Shown here: in pieces, positions 35,597 through 44,611 of the stretch
How positions within the stretch are numbered: the stretch's first letter is position 1
Layout of the letters: the number at the start of each line of letters is the position of its first letter
DNA from: Sulfurovum sp.
GTDB lineage: Bacteria > Campylobacterota > Campylobacteria > Campylobacterales > Sulfurovaceae
NCBI GenBank assembly: GCA_026990595.1
Contig: JALXCZ010000011.1
Span: 106,909 to 170,908 of the forward strand
Length of the DNA: 64,000 nt
Direction of reading: 5' to 3'
Notes under the pieces: generated by a model
The model's input: the letters and a program-made list of their open reading frames with translations, nothing else
The model's database searches: none
Told to the model about the DNA's origin: nothing
Translations under genes and position numbers: made by a program

Positions 35597-35765
35597 ATTT
35601 AAAACAGAGCATTTTGAACCGGTAAATATTAAAAGTGCCAAAGATGTTTTGCAGAAGCATCTTGAGGCATTGGAGATACAGAAGGAGGGTAGCAGTATGG
35701 CAAAAAAAGAACCACAAAAGTACTCACTTTTGCAGAGGTTTCTGCATTTTATAAAGCTGGGTTAG
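35586..35765 (+). CDS. 59-aa small protein, third gene of the motor-pair operon
   Basis: Starts with the ATG inside the end of the OmpA-domain gene (11-bp overlap) and encodes 59 residues from MPNKFKTEHFEPVNIKSAKD to LLQRFLHFIKLG. The N-terminal half is soluble and charged; the C-terminus is an amphipathic, basic-hydrophobic helix. The overlap and an intact frame support a real gene. I do not recognise the family. It may be a small accessory factor of the motor. Confidence 0.55.
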   Translation: MPNKFKTEHFEPVNIKSAKDVLQKHLEALEIQKEGSSMAKKEPQKYSLLQRFLHFIKLG

Positions 35766-35775
35766 CACTTCCCTC

Positions 35776-36858
35776 TTAATATTTTGCCGGTATGTAAGAG
35801 ACAGAAGTAAGATTTGTTTCTTTCGCATGTTTCCCTTTTGATTTGGAAGTGTTGACTTTTACAGTCTCTTTTTTCTTTGATTTGCTTTTCTTCTTTCGTG
35901 ATGTTTTAAATGCTTTGATATTTTTGAGATGTTCTTCATAACTTGCTGTAAAATCATGTTCTCCGTTTTGGTTCAGCATGAAAAAGAGATAGTTACTTTT
36001 TTTCGGGTGTATTGCAGCATAAAGTGCATCTTCTGTGACGGTTCCCAAAGGGTAGGGAGGCAGTCCTTTGTGTTTGTAAGTATTGTAGTAGCTTGTATCA
36101 CTTTTGATACGTTCGGGAGTGATAACCGTATGAGAATGCTCCCCATAGTTCAGAGTACTGTCCATTTGCAGTTTCATCCCTTTGTTGAGACGATTGTAGA
36201 TTACTGAAGCAATAGAGGGCATCTCTTTTTTGGAGTTGCTCTCTTTTTGGATGATAGAAGCAATGGTGAGCAATACTTTTAATTCCGAAGTATCGGGTTT
36301 TTTATGAAAATATTTTTTCTCGAAGCCATTGATTACTTTAGTGGAAAGATCAAAAAGATAAGAGATCGTCGTATTCTCATCTGCTTTTCTGGCTATTTCA
36401 TAGCGTTTGGCAAAGATATCTGCTTCCTCGAAGCGTGTATGCTTCTGGTAAAACCGGTAAAGCTTTTCTCTGTTGAGTTTCATATCTTTTGCTAGACGTG
36501 TGGTAAGTTCCTTTGACGTCTCACCGGCATAGATGACAATATCCATGGTCTGAGCTCTTTTTCTATGAAGATACTCAAAAAAGAAAAGTCTGCCGGACTC
36601 CTTGGGATCAACCGTGTACCACCCCTCTTTGGGTGTGCGTATAAGCTGCAGCATCATTTTGTCTATCCAGGTAACGGTATAGCCGTTCTTCTCCAGGGTC
36701 TGAGTCACTTCCTCCACATCGGATGAGGGGATATAGAAGGTAGTGACCCCTTGATTGACAGGAACAAAATTGTAGAGTACCGGAAGCAGCAGGATCACCA
36801 TAAAGATCTCTACATAGAGTACAAAACGTCTGTATTTAGCTGAGATTATCTGTTTCAT
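35776..36858 (-). CDS. mltG: Endolytic murein transglycosylase MltG
   Basis: Cuts nascent glycan strands and so ends their polymerisation. The 360-aa protein has an N-terminal membrane anchor (about 12-32), a LysM-like segment, and the YceG domain with the catalytic Glu in LTIASIIQKESNSKKEMPSIASVIYNRLNKGMKLQMDSTLNY. GLPPYPLGTV...DALYAAIHPKKSNYLFFM is the family C-terminal signature. A Lys/Ser-rich tail (KTSRKKKSKSKKKETVK...) extends beyond the usual end. ATTATA at 36867-36872 is a minus-strand TATAAT only 8 bp from the ATG. Confidence 0.94.
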   Translation of the reverse strand: MKQIISAKYRRFVLYVEIFMVILLLPVLYNFVPVNQGVTTFYIPSSDVEEVTQTLEKNGYTVTWIDKMMLQLIRTPKEGWYTVDPKESGRLFFFEYLHRKRAQTMDIVIYAGETSKELTTRLAKDMKLNREKLYRFYQKHTRFEEADIFAKRYEIARKADENTTISYLFDLSTKVINGFEKKYFHKKPDTSELKVLLTIASIIQKESNSKKEMPSIASVIYNRLNKGMKLQMDSTLNYGEHSHTVITPERIKSDTSYYNTYKHKGLPPYPLGTVTEDALYAAIHPKKSNYLFFMLNQNGEHDFTASYEEHLKNIKAFKTSRKKKSKSKKKETVKVNTSKSKGKHAKETNLTSVSYIPAKY

Positions 36859-36866
36859 TGGGAGTG

Positions 36867-36872
36867 ATTATA
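36867..36872 (-). promoter_or_regulatory. -10 box close to the mltG start
   Basis: TATAAT on the minus strand, 8 bp from the start codon, without a Shine-Dalgarno sequence between. This would give a leader of only a base or two. Confidence 0.45.
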
Positions 36873-36925
36873 GCATAGTTGTGTTACCGGCAGTAAAAAA
36901 TATGAAAAAAATATATAATCTCCGT

Positions 36926-37369
36926 TCAATATTTGGCTAAAAACGCATTGAACTGATTGGCAAAGGCATGGGCATCTTTCTGTCCGAACGGCTTTGGCCC
37001 TCCGGTTATTTCTCCGCTTTCTCTAATACTCTCCATTAAGTTACGCATAGCAAGATACTGTTTAATGTTCTCTATGCTGTAGAGTTCACCTCTGTGGTCT
37101 ATGGCATGGGCATTTTTGGAGATGATCCTGTCTGCCAAAGGTATGTCTGCAGTGATGACCAGATCATTTTCTTTACAGAGTTCAACAATATGATGATCTG
37201 CCTCATCTGCACCTTGTGCAACAACAATATACTCAATATGTTTTGAGTTACCGATATTTATCTTTTTATTGGCGATGACTTTCGTAGGTATGCCCAGACG
37301 CTCTATGCTTCTGAGTACAATAGGTTTAAGAAGATTGGGAAAAGCATCACCGTCTATATAGAGGATCAC
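36926..37369 (-). CDS. YaiI/YqxD family protein (DUF188)
   Basis: 147-aa conserved protein of the PIN-like DUF188 family: ILYIDGDAFPNLLKP, VVAQGADEADHHIVEL, LVITADIPLADRIISKNA, DHRGELYS, and the C-terminal GGPKPFGQKDAHAFANQFNAFL. The acidic residues in DGDAFP and TADIPLA fit a nuclease-like metal site. Biochemical role unknown. Coupled to the YwbE gene by a 4-bp overlap. Confidence 0.93.
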   Translation of the reverse strand: MILYIDGDAFPNLLKPIVLRSIERLGIPTKVIANKKINIGNSKHIEYIVVAQGADEADHHIVELCKENDLVITADIPLADRIISKNAHAIDHRGELYSIENIKQYLAMRNLMESIRESGEITGGPKPFGQKDAHAFANQFNAFLAKY

Positions 37370-37560
37370 AGTATCTCTTTGACACGACCTACTTCACCGG
37401 TATTTAGACGCACTTTTATACCGTGAGGGTGGGTAGGGGAGTTGGTGAGGATCTTTTGTACTTTACCGTAAGTCAGTCTGCCTGTAGCCTGATCCTCTTT
37501 GAGTACGACAGCAACATCCCGTCCATATCTGATATCTGCTCTTTTCTGTCCGCTTGCCAT
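37366..37560 (-). CDS. YwbE family protein (DUF2196)
   Basis: 64-aa protein with the YwbE pattern RADIRYGRDVAVVLKEDQATGRLTYGKVQKILTNSPTHPHGIKVRL...GRVKEIL. The family is a small conserved basic beta protein of unknown function, sometimes linked to RNA. It lies between a hypothetical gene and the DUF188 gene in one transcription unit. Confidence 0.92.
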   Translation of the reverse strand: MASGQKRADIRYGRDVAVVLKEDQATGRLTYGKVQKILTNSPTHPHGIKVRLNTGEVGRVKEIL

Positions 37561-37561
37561 A

Positions 37562-38059
37562 TTATGTCTTTGGTGCGTAGTTCAAGACTTTTTTAACGGT
37601 GGCTACCGAACAGAAGAAAAGTGCATCAAATACAGGGTTGAGTTTTGTTGTATTTTCATCTATTACGTCAAAGGGCTGAAAGAAGAATCCCGGTCCATCC
37701 TCTTTAACAGTGGGTTTGACATGAAATACAACGGGTTTGAGTGTACGCACAACATTGAGAATTTTTTTATAGTTCTTTGCCTCTTTTTCAGGAAGAAGGT
37801 TATCCTGCTTGCTTTCGTTGACACGGGCTTTAAGCAAAAGCTGGAGTTTATCGTTGAAAATTACTTTGTTCCATTTGACCGTACCGAGTTCTATATTGAA
37901 TTCTCGGTTTGCAGAGACAAGAGGATGAGGTTTTGTCTCTCTAATGGCTTCAAGAAGCTGCAAAAAGAAGTTTATTCCGCCAAAATTATTGGCACACTGA
38001 AGGAGTTTTTCATGATGAAGTTTTTTCTCTTCTTCCGTGAGGGTATTGAAGTCGCACAT
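37562..38059 (-). CDS. Conserved hypothetical protein
   Basis: 165-aa soluble protein (MCDFNTLTEEEKKLHHEKLLQC...). Features seen: KPHPLVSANREFNIELGTVKWNKVIFNDKLQLLLKARVNESKQ and a C-terminal FFCSVATVKKVLNYAPKT. No recognised domain. It starts the three-gene unit with YwbE and DUF188 and is divergent from the desaturase. Confidence 0.7.
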   Translation of the reverse strand: MCDFNTLTEEEKKLHHEKLLQCANNFGGINFFLQLLEAIRETKPHPLVSANREFNIELGTVKWNKVIFNDKLQLLLKARVNESKQDNLLPEKEAKNYKKILNVVRTLKPVVFHVKPTVKEDGPGFFFQPFDVIDENTTKLNPVFDALFFCSVATVKKVLNYAPKT

Positions 38060-38169
38060 TTGACTTCCTTTATCATAGATTTTTGCAATTATACCCGAAT
38101 TTAGACCAAGAAACTCAAATTAATTAACTTAGTATATAATTATAACCATTATAAGTAAAAGGGTAGACT

Positions 38170-39381
38170 ATGGGGAAGCAGCCACAAGAGGTTGAAGCAC
38201 TGCCAATAGCAGACAAAGAACATCAATATGCACGCTATGAGGATGTAGACAAAGCACAGCTGGAAAAAGATATTAACGCCATAAAAGAGACGATGGGTGC
38301 TGTTTGTGAAAAGGATTTTCAGCACCTTTTGAAACTTGAAAAATGGGGAAGGATGTTTACTTTCTCCGGATACGGGCTTATTTTATTTTTAAGCATTATG
38401 GGATTGGGTGGAGGATTAACTGCATTGGTGTTTTGGCCATTGGCGATCATTGCGGCATTGTTGATAAGTACAGGAAATGTTGCCAGATGGGCAGATGTGA
38501 CACATCCCATTTTACATGGTGCCTACGACAAAGTACCCAATATCCCGGAGCGTTATACCAAAAAGTATTTTGCCAAAGGTGCAAGACGTTATGTTGACTG
38601 GCTGGACTGGATCAAACCGCAGGCCTGGGAGTATGAACACAATATTATGCACCATTATCATTTGGGAGAGACAGAAGATCCGGACAATGTAGAGAAAAAT
38701 CTTCAATGGCTTATTCAGTCCAAAGTACCGATGTGGCTTCGCTATATTATCATTTATGGATTTGCAGGGATGTGGAAATTCCTCTATTATGCACCCAATA
38801 CACTGAGGATTCTTGAAAATAAAAAAAATAGGGATCAGCAAAAGCTGGAAGTGACTGACTATCAACTTGATCCCCGTACCAAAAATGGGTTGGAGCTATG
38901 GATGGAGTACTACCTTCCCTATATTGTAATTAAATTTATTGTATTCCCAATGCTCTTTTTACCATTTGGTGCACAAGCTTCAATCAATGCATTGATTATC
39001 ATTTTGATGGCGGAGTTCTTTGCTAATCTGCACTCATTTTTAGTCATTGTACCAAACCACTCAGCAGAAGATATTTATATGTTCAATGAACCGCATAAAA
39101 GTACCGGAGAATTTTACCTTAGACAGATCATGGGGTCGGTGAACTATAATACGGGTACGGATTTTCTGGATTTTATTCATGGTTTCCTCAACTACCAGAT
39201 AGAACATCACCTTTTTCCCAATATGCCGCACAGCTATTACCAGAAAATGCAGCCTGTGGTGAAAGATATTTGTAAAAAACATAATCTTGAGTACAGACAG
39301 GAGTCTGTATGGAAACGTATAAAGATGAGTATTGACCTGATGGTCGGGAAAACAAAACTGCTTAGAGTAGATGGGATCTGA
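38170..39381 (+). CDS. Membrane fatty-acid desaturase-type protein
   Basis: 403-aa di-iron membrane protein. Three His boxes are visible: HPILHGAYD, EHNIMHHYHLGE and YQIEHHLFPN. Membrane segments lie around 63-95 and 250-290. This arrangement fits the delta-9/sphingolipid-type desaturase superfamily that introduces double bonds into acyl chains. The preferred substrate cannot be told; other superfamily members are hydroxylases. Its TGA is followed directly by the remains of trmH. Confidence 0.88.
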   Translation: MGKQPQEVEALPIADKEHQYARYEDVDKAQLEKDINAIKETMGAVCEKDFQHLLKLEKWGRMFTFSGYGLILFLSIMGLGGGLTALVFWPLAIIAALLISTGNVARWADVTHPILHGAYDKVPNIPERYTKKYFAKGARRYVDWLDWIKPQAWEYEHNIMHHYHLGETEDPDNVEKNLQWLIQSKVPMWLRYIIIYGFAGMWKFLYYAPNTLRILENKKNRDQQKLEVTDYQLDPRTKNGLELWMEYYLPYIVIKFIVFPMLFLPFGAQASINALIIILMAEFFANLHSFLVIVPNHSAEDIYMFNEPHKSTGEFYLRQIMGSVNYNTGTDFLDFIHGFLNYQIEHHLFPNMPHSYYQKMQPVVKDICKKHNLEYRQESVWKRIKMSIDLMVGKTKLLRVDGI

Positions 39382-40008
39382 TCATAGAGACACGAAGAGA
39401 ACGTATAGAAGAGATACTGCTGCGTAAACAACCGACACTGCAAGTGATGCTTGATAGTGTTCACAGTTCCCAAAATCTTTCAGCTATTCTAAGAAGCTGT
39501 GACGGGGTGGGAATTTTGCACCTTTACTACAATACCAAAGAGAATCATGACCTTCGCATACAATAAGACCATTACTCAGGGGGCACACCGTTGGGTTGAA
39601 CGTATTCGCATAGAGAATGAAGAGAAAATCAATTTTTTAAAGCAGAAACAGAAAGAAGGTTTTCAGGTAGTTGTGACCCATTTGGCACAAAGTGCCGTCT
39701 CTTTCAGAAAGGTTGACTATACCAAACCGACTTTGCTTGTCATGGGAAATGAGAAAGATGGTGTGAGTAAAGAGGTTATTGCTCTAGCGGATAAGGTGAT
39801 CATCATCCCTATGCAGGGTATGGTGCAGAGTTTGAATGTCTCAGTGGCAACCGCACTCATACTCTATGAAGCAGAATATCAGCTTGAAAATGCCCGAAGG
39901 TATGCTCTGCCGCAACTCACAGAAGAGCAAAGAGGAAAGATACGGGATGAATGGCTCTATAGAGATGTGATCGCCCGCAGAAGCAAGGGGAAGATACCTT
40001 TAACATAA
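39381..40008 (+). pseudogene. trmH: tRNA (guanosine-2'-O-)-methyltransferase TrmH, split by a frameshift
   Basis: Two adjacent frames encode the halves of a TrmH/SpoU-type methyltransferase. The first frame (from 39381) reads ETRRERIEEILLRKQPTLQVMLDSVHSSQNLSAILRSCDGVGILHLYY and stops at 39564-39566. The second frame takes over as YNKTITQGAHRWVERI and holds the SAM-knot motifs LLVMGNEKDGVSKEV, IIIPMQGMVQSLNVSVATALILYE. Skipping one base near 39558 restores one chain. The first half also lacks an ATG, GTG or TTG at its expected start. Either the gene is decaying or the assembly has small errors here. Confidence 0.8.
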
Positions 40009-40043
40009 AATAATCTTTATTGCTACTGGTTTAGTAATTTTTA

Positions 40044-40283
40044 TTATGTTTCTTGCGATATAGATGTCCAGTCAGAAAGACTTTTTGGGACATTTTCTGC
40101 TTTGTTTTCTAATGTGTCCCACTCTACATAATCAGTATTGAATTGAGCAACATCCTGTGCAGCTTTTTGGGCACTTTCATATTCACCAAGCATCTCATCA
40201 TTTATCCAAAGTTGGTACAGGTAACGACCTAACTGTCTAATAGTAAAGGTTCCAATATCAGCATTATAAATATACTTCTTCAT
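40044..40283 (-). CDS. Small hypothetical protein
   Basis: 79-aa protein (MKKYIYNADIGTFTIRQLGRYLYQLWINDEMLGEYESAQKAAQDVAQFNTDYVEWD...). The central pattern W-x-L-W-x2-D/E...LG-x-Y-x-S-A-x2-A-A-x-D-V resembles small domains of unknown function found in many proteobacteria. A reasonable ribosome-binding site (GGAGAA) precedes the ATG. Function unknown. The 134 bp beyond (40284-40417) hold no gene. Confidence 0.6.
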   Translation of the reverse strand: MKKYIYNADIGTFTIRQLGRYLYQLWINDEMLGEYESAQKAAQDVAQFNTDYVEWDTLENKAENVPKSLSDWTSISQET

Positions 40284-40417
40284 CTATTTTCTCCATTATA
40301 TCTAGTCTAAAGTACAGTTTCTGTGATCCAGAAATGTCTTATGATTATTGTAACATAAATTCATATGTTATGCTAAAGGGAACCTCTAATAAGAATAGAT
40401 ACAGGGTTGTAAGTTCT

Positions 40418-40789
40418 CTATGCGCTTTTAACTGCTTTGACAACATTCTGATAAAAAGTGCCAAAATCAGGCAGATTGAGTTTTGCTTCTCTTTGTTTTT
40501 TACCCCACATAGGTTCAGGAAAAAAACTGTCTTCTTCAAAACGTGCCATAATATGCCAGTGTACGTGCGGCAGGTAATTACCAAAAGAGGCAATGTTGAT
40601 CTTTTTTGGTCTGTAATACGCCAACATCTCTTTTTCAATGACATCAAGCAGATAGTAAATATCAAATTTGATATCGGCAGGTACCTCACTCATCTCTCTG
40701 TAAGGGTGCTGTGTAAAGATCTTCAGCCAGGGGATCTCACTCTCTTCACTCTCTATCTTAATTGCTTCATTTTCATAGATCACTGACAT
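40418..40789 (-). CDS. HIT-family protein
   Basis: 123-aa histidine-triad protein with the nucleotide-binding motif HVHWHIMARFEED (H-x-H-x-H form). The N-terminus is EIPWLKIFTQHPYREMSEVP. Members hydrolyse or transfer nucleotides; the substrate is unknown. Its start overlaps the end of the Sua5-like gene by one base. Confidence 0.9.
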   Translation of the reverse strand: MSVIYENEAIKIESEESEIPWLKIFTQHPYREMSEVPADIKFDIYYLLDVIEKEMLAYYRPKKINIASFGNYLPHVHWHIMARFEEDSFFPEPMWGKKQREAKLNLPDFGTFYQNVVKAVKSA

Positions 40790-41244
40790 TAACGTATCCT
40801 TTTTATGGTGTAATTTCCAAGTTTGTAAATGCTGGAAGCTTGATTGCTCTGTTTTAGTGGTGTAACGATGACATCTGCTGCCTCTTTGGCAAAGTGCTCG
40901 TTGTAAGGTTGATTACTGAGGTTTGCAGAGGTCGTATATGCCCATTTAAGACGGTTTAAGAGCAGAAGATGATGTTTGTCCTTCACAACACGGTAAGAGT
41001 AACTGTTTGGCATGATAAAGGTTGTTTTAGCAGAACGTCTGACTCTGTTCTTATGAAAAGAAGGTACACGGGTAAAGGTTTTCAGCGTTTGAAGGCTGTC
41101 GAGAGCTTTAATGTAATGCTTATGAGGAGGACGCTGTTTAATAGCTGTAAGTCTGTCTGAATTTTGTGAAACAAAACCGATAGTTGTATCGGTTTGAGTC
41201 AGAAAAACCAAATTTTTAAACTCTTTGCTGCTCACTGCTTTCAC
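40789..41244 (-). CDS. Short Sua5/YciO/YrdC-family protein
   Basis: 151-aa protein related to the threonylcarbamoyl-AMP synthase family (TsaC). Visible marks are the N-terminal LVFLTQTDTTIGFVSQNSDRLTAIKQRPPHKHYI and YTTSANLSNQPYN, the family's TSAN motif. It is shorter than normal TsaC (about 185-200 aa), as in related Campylobacterota. It could supply the t6A precursor if no longer copy exists in the genome. It lies 7 bp behind carB. Confidence 0.82.
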   Translation of the reverse strand: MKAVSSKEFKNLVFLTQTDTTIGFVSQNSDRLTAIKQRPPHKHYIKALDSLQTLKTFTRVPSFHKNRVRRSAKTTFIMPNSYSYRVVKDKHHLLLLNRLKWAYTTSANLSNQPYNEHFAKEAADVIVTPLKQSNQASSIYKLGNYTIKRIR

Positions 41245-41251
41245 GGCTCAC

Positions 41252-44200
41252 CTAACTAAGATAGTCCTGCAATGCTTTAGGTGCTAAACATCCGTTTGCA
41301 GCTTTAAGTTCTTTAATTGCCATAGCAGTTGCTTTTGCAGCCGCTAAGGTGGTGAAATAGGCTACATGGTTTGCAAGTACTGATTGTCTGATGGTCTTTG
41401 CATCACTTTTACTTGATGAATTGTCTGAAGTATTGATGGCGATGGCTATTTCTTCATTTCTTATCATATCGTCAATATTCGGACGACCCTCGCTGATCTT
41501 GAGTACTTTTGTAGATACCACACCTGCATCTTGAAGTGCAGTATGTGTCCCTGAAGTTGCGACGATCTCAAAACCGAGATCCGTGAACATTTTACCGACT
41601 TCACCTGCATTCGGTTTGTCTGTCTGCGTAAGTGAAAGGAATACTTTTCCTTCAAGCGGAATATTGTTCTTGGAGGCGAACTGTGACTTGGCAAAACTCA
41701 TACCGAAGTTCTCAGAAATACCCATGACTTCACCTGTAGATTTCATTTCAGGTCCCAAGATAAGGTCAGAACCCGGTAACTTGTTGAATGGGAAGACTGC
41801 TTCTTTGACAGCTACATGGTTTTTGAGTGTCGGCTCCATGATCTTTTTGTCGAAGTTTACGACATGAAAGGTGTCGTAGAATTTCAATGCCTCTTTAAGA
41901 TCACCCTGTATCATAACCCTCGTTGCCACTTTGGCAAGCGGTACACCGGTTGCTTTGGAGACGAACGGGACAGTGCGCGATGCTCTTGGGTTGACTTCAA
42001 TGAGGTAGATCTCACCTTTATGGATGGCATACTGAATATTCATAAGGCCCACAACACCGAGATTAAGAGCAATCTTCGCAGTCTGCTCTTTGACTTCTTC
42101 CTGAAGTTCAGCAGAGATGCTTACCGGAGGTAGTGAACATGCAGAGTCACCGGAGTGGATACCTGCTTCTTCGATGTGCTGCATGACTGAACCGATGTAG
42201 ACATCTTTACCGTCACAGATGGCATCAACATCCAGTTCTATGGCATTGTCAAGGAATTTGTCGATAAGTACCGGTGCATCATGAGAGACAGAGACTGCTT
42301 CATCCATATACTGCTTGAGTTCCTCATCTGAATAAACGGTTTTCATACCACGTCCGCCAAGCACGAATGAAGGACGTACCAGTACAGGGTAGCTAATACG
42401 GTTTGCTACAATGATGGCTTCTTCTTTGGCAAATACTGTACCGTTATCCGGTTGTTTAAGACCAAGATCATTGATAAATGTAGAGAAGAGTTCTCTGTCT
42501 TCAGCAAGATCGATGACCTTTGCAGTAGTTCCTGAGATCTTAGCCCCGATAGCGGTAAGATTTTTAGCCAGCTTCAATGGTGTCTGCCCACCAAAGTGTA
42601 CGATAACCCCGTCCGGGTTTTCAAGTTCAATGACACTTCTCACATGCTCAAAGTCAATTGGTTCAAAGTAGAGAATATCAGATGTATCGTAGTCTGTAGA
42701 GACTGTTTCAGGGTTACAGTTGTACATGATAGACTTAATTCCCATATCTTCAAGAGCAAATGCTGCATGGACACAACAATAGTCAAACTCTATCCCTTGC
42801 CCGATACGGTTAGGTCCACCACCGATAACAAGTACTTTTTTACCTTCGGTAGGCTTAGGTACCATTTGCTCACTGAGCTTGTCGAAGTGGGTGATATTGG
42901 TTGTAGAATAGAGGTAAGGGGTGAGTGCTTTGAACTCTGCTGCACAGGTATCTACTTCGTTGTATTCCAGTGTAATGCCAAGTTTTTCTCTTGCAGTATA
43001 GATATCATTCTCTGTAAGGTTTAGACCCTCTTTGGCATTGATAACTTCAGCGATCATAGGATCAGAGAAACCTTCAGATTTGACTTGACGCAATCTTGTA
43101 GCATCTGAAAGCAGGGCAATGTCCATCTCTTTTTCTCTATAAGCCAACTCTTCGAGTTGATAGAGGAACCATCTGTCGATCTTGCAGAGATCAAAGATCG
43201 CATCGACACTCATACCGCGTCTTAATCCTTCAAATACATAAAGCATACGACTCTCATTTGGACGACGGATCTCTCTTACAAGCTCTTCACCGTCACATTG
43301 GATAGGGTTAAACCCTGTAAGTCCGGTCTCCAGTGAACAAAGTGCTTTTTGGAAAGACTCTTTGAATGTACGACCGATACTCATAGCTTCACCTACGGAC
43401 TTCATAGCAGTAGTCAGTGTAGAGTTTGCAAGAGGGAACTTTTCAAAGGTGAATCTAGGGAGCTTTGTCACAATGTAGTCAATGACCGGCTCAAACGATG
43501 CAGGTGTACCTGTAATGTCGTTAGTGATCTCATCAAGGGTGAATCCAACAGCCAGAAGAGTAGCTACTTTTGCAATGGGGTAACCTGTTGCTTTGGACGC
43601 CAATGCAGAAGAACGGCTGACTCTCGGGTTCATTTCGATGACGATCATACGACCGGTATCGGGGTTAATAGAGAATTGAACGTTTGATCCACCTGTATCG
43701 ACACCTACTTCACGCAGGATCTTGAAGGAAGCATCTCTCATGTTCTGGTACTCTTTGTCAGTAAGTGTCAAAGCAGGAGCGATGGTAATGGAGTCCCCTG
43801 TATGTACACCCATAGGGTCAAAGTTTTCGATGGAACAGACAATGATACAGTTGTCTGCTCTGTCACGGATGACTTCCATCTCATACTCTTTCCAGCCAAG
43901 CAAAGACTCTTCAATGAGAATCTCGGAGATAGGAGAAGCTTCAAGTCCGCCTCTAACGATCTCTTTGTACTCATCCATATTGTATGCAACACCTGAACCG
44001 CCGCCTGCCATGGTAAATGAAGCACGGATGATAAGCGGAAAACCGATCTTTTTGGCAGCATCAAGTGCTTCGTCCATATTGTAGGCATATTGGGAGATGG
44101 GAAGATCCATGCCGATCTTGATCATTGCTTCTTTGAATTCTTGTCTGTCTTCACCTTTTTTAATGGCTGCCGGGTTGGCTCCAAGGAACTTTACTTCTTT

Positions 44201-44524
44201 AAGCATACCTGCATCATGCATATCCATTGCAACATTCAGTGCAGTCTGACCACCCATTGTGGGTAAGATAGCATCTACATTCTCTTTTTCAATGATCTTG
44301 GAGATCACTTCCGGAGTGATAGGTTCAACATAGGTTCTGTCTGCAAACTCAGGGTCTGTCATGATCGTTGCAGGATTGGAGTTTATCAGTATGACTTTAT
44401 AGCCTAGCTCTTTAAGTGTTTTAGCCGCCTGTGTTCCGGAGTAGTCAAATTCACAAGCTTGACCGATAACGATCGGGCCTGAACCGATAAGTAAAATAGT
44501 GTTGATGTCTTCGCGTTTTGGCAT
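41252..44524 (-). CDS. carB: Carbamoyl-phosphate synthase large subunit
   Basis: Makes carbamoyl phosphate for arginine and pyrimidines. The 1090-aa protein holds both ATP-grasp halves: [24 protein letters not shown] and [21 protein letters not shown], with [22 protein letters not shown] and [25 protein letters not shown]. The MGS-like allosteric domain is at the C-terminus ([20 protein letters not shown]). The length is normal. The gene for the small subunit is not nearby. Confidence 0.98.
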   Translation of the reverse strand: MPKREDINTILLIGSGPIVIGQACEFDYSGTQAAKTLKELGYKVILINSNPATIMTDPEFADRTYVEPITPEVISKIIEKENVDAILPTMGGQTALNVAMDMHDAGMLKEVKFLGANPAAIKKGEDRQEFKEAMIKIGMDLPISQYAYNMDEALDAAKKIGFPLIIRASFTMAGGGSGVAYNMDEYKEIVRGGLEASPISEILIEESLLGWKEYEMEVIRDRADNCIIVCSIENFDPMGVHTGDSITIAPALTLTDKEYQNMRDASFKILREVGVDTGGSNVQFSINPDTGRMIVIEMNPRVSRSSALASKATGYPIAKVATLLAVGFTLDEITNDITGTPASFEPVIDYIVTKLPRFTFEKFPLANSTLTTAMKSVGEAMSIGRTFKESFQKALCSLETGLTGFNPIQCDGEELVREIRRPNESRMLYVFEGLRRGMSVDAIFDLCKIDRWFLYQLEELAYREKEMDIALLSDATRLRQVKSEGFSDPMIAEVINAKEGLNLTENDIYTAREKLGITLEYNEVDTCAAEFKALTPYLYSTTNITHFDKLSEQMVPKPTEGKKVLVIGGGPNRIGQGIEFDYCCVHAAFALEDMGIKSIMYNCNPETVSTDYDTSDILYFEPIDFEHVRSVIELENPDGVIVHFGGQTPLKLAKNLTAIGAKISGTTAKVIDLAEDRELFSTFINDLGLKQPDNGTVFAKEEAIIVANRISYPVLVRPSFVLGGRGMKTVYSDEELKQYMDEAVSVSHDAPVLIDKFLDNAIELDVDAICDGKDVYIGSVMQHIEEAGIHSGDSACSLPPVSISAELQEEVKEQTAKIALNLGVVGLMNIQYAIHKGEIYLIEVNPRASRTVPFVSKATGVPLAKVATRVMIQGDLKEALKFYDTFHVVNFDKKIMEPTLKNHVAVKEAVFPFNKLPGSDLILGPEMKSTGEVMGISENFGMSFAKSQFASKNNIPLEGKVFLSLTQTDKPNAGEVGKMFTDLGFEIVATSGTHTALQDAGVVSTKVLKISEGRPNIDDMIRNEEIAIAINTSDNSSSKSDAKTIRQSVLANHVAYFTTLAAAKATAMAIKELKAANGCLAPKALQDYLS

Positions 44525-44573
44525 GGAGATATACCCTTGATTTTTAGTTCGATATTATACGTTAAAGAGGCTC

Positions 44574-44611
44574 AAAAAGCCCTTAAGAGAGTCCTTTCCT
44601 AAGGGCTTTTT
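44574..44611. terminator. Bidirectional rho-independent terminator between mreC and carB
   Basis: AAAAAGCCCTTA (44574-44585) pairs with TAAGGGCTTTTT (44600-44611). T-tracts are present on both sides, so transcripts in either direction could end. On the minus strand it ends the mreB-mreC transcript; the mreC stop codon adjoins it at 44612. Confidence 0.8.

Noticed and set aside
44525-44611. Riboswitch or leader control of carB
   Set aside because: The hairpin is better explained as the terminator of mreC, and too little sequence lies between it and carB for a regulatory leader.
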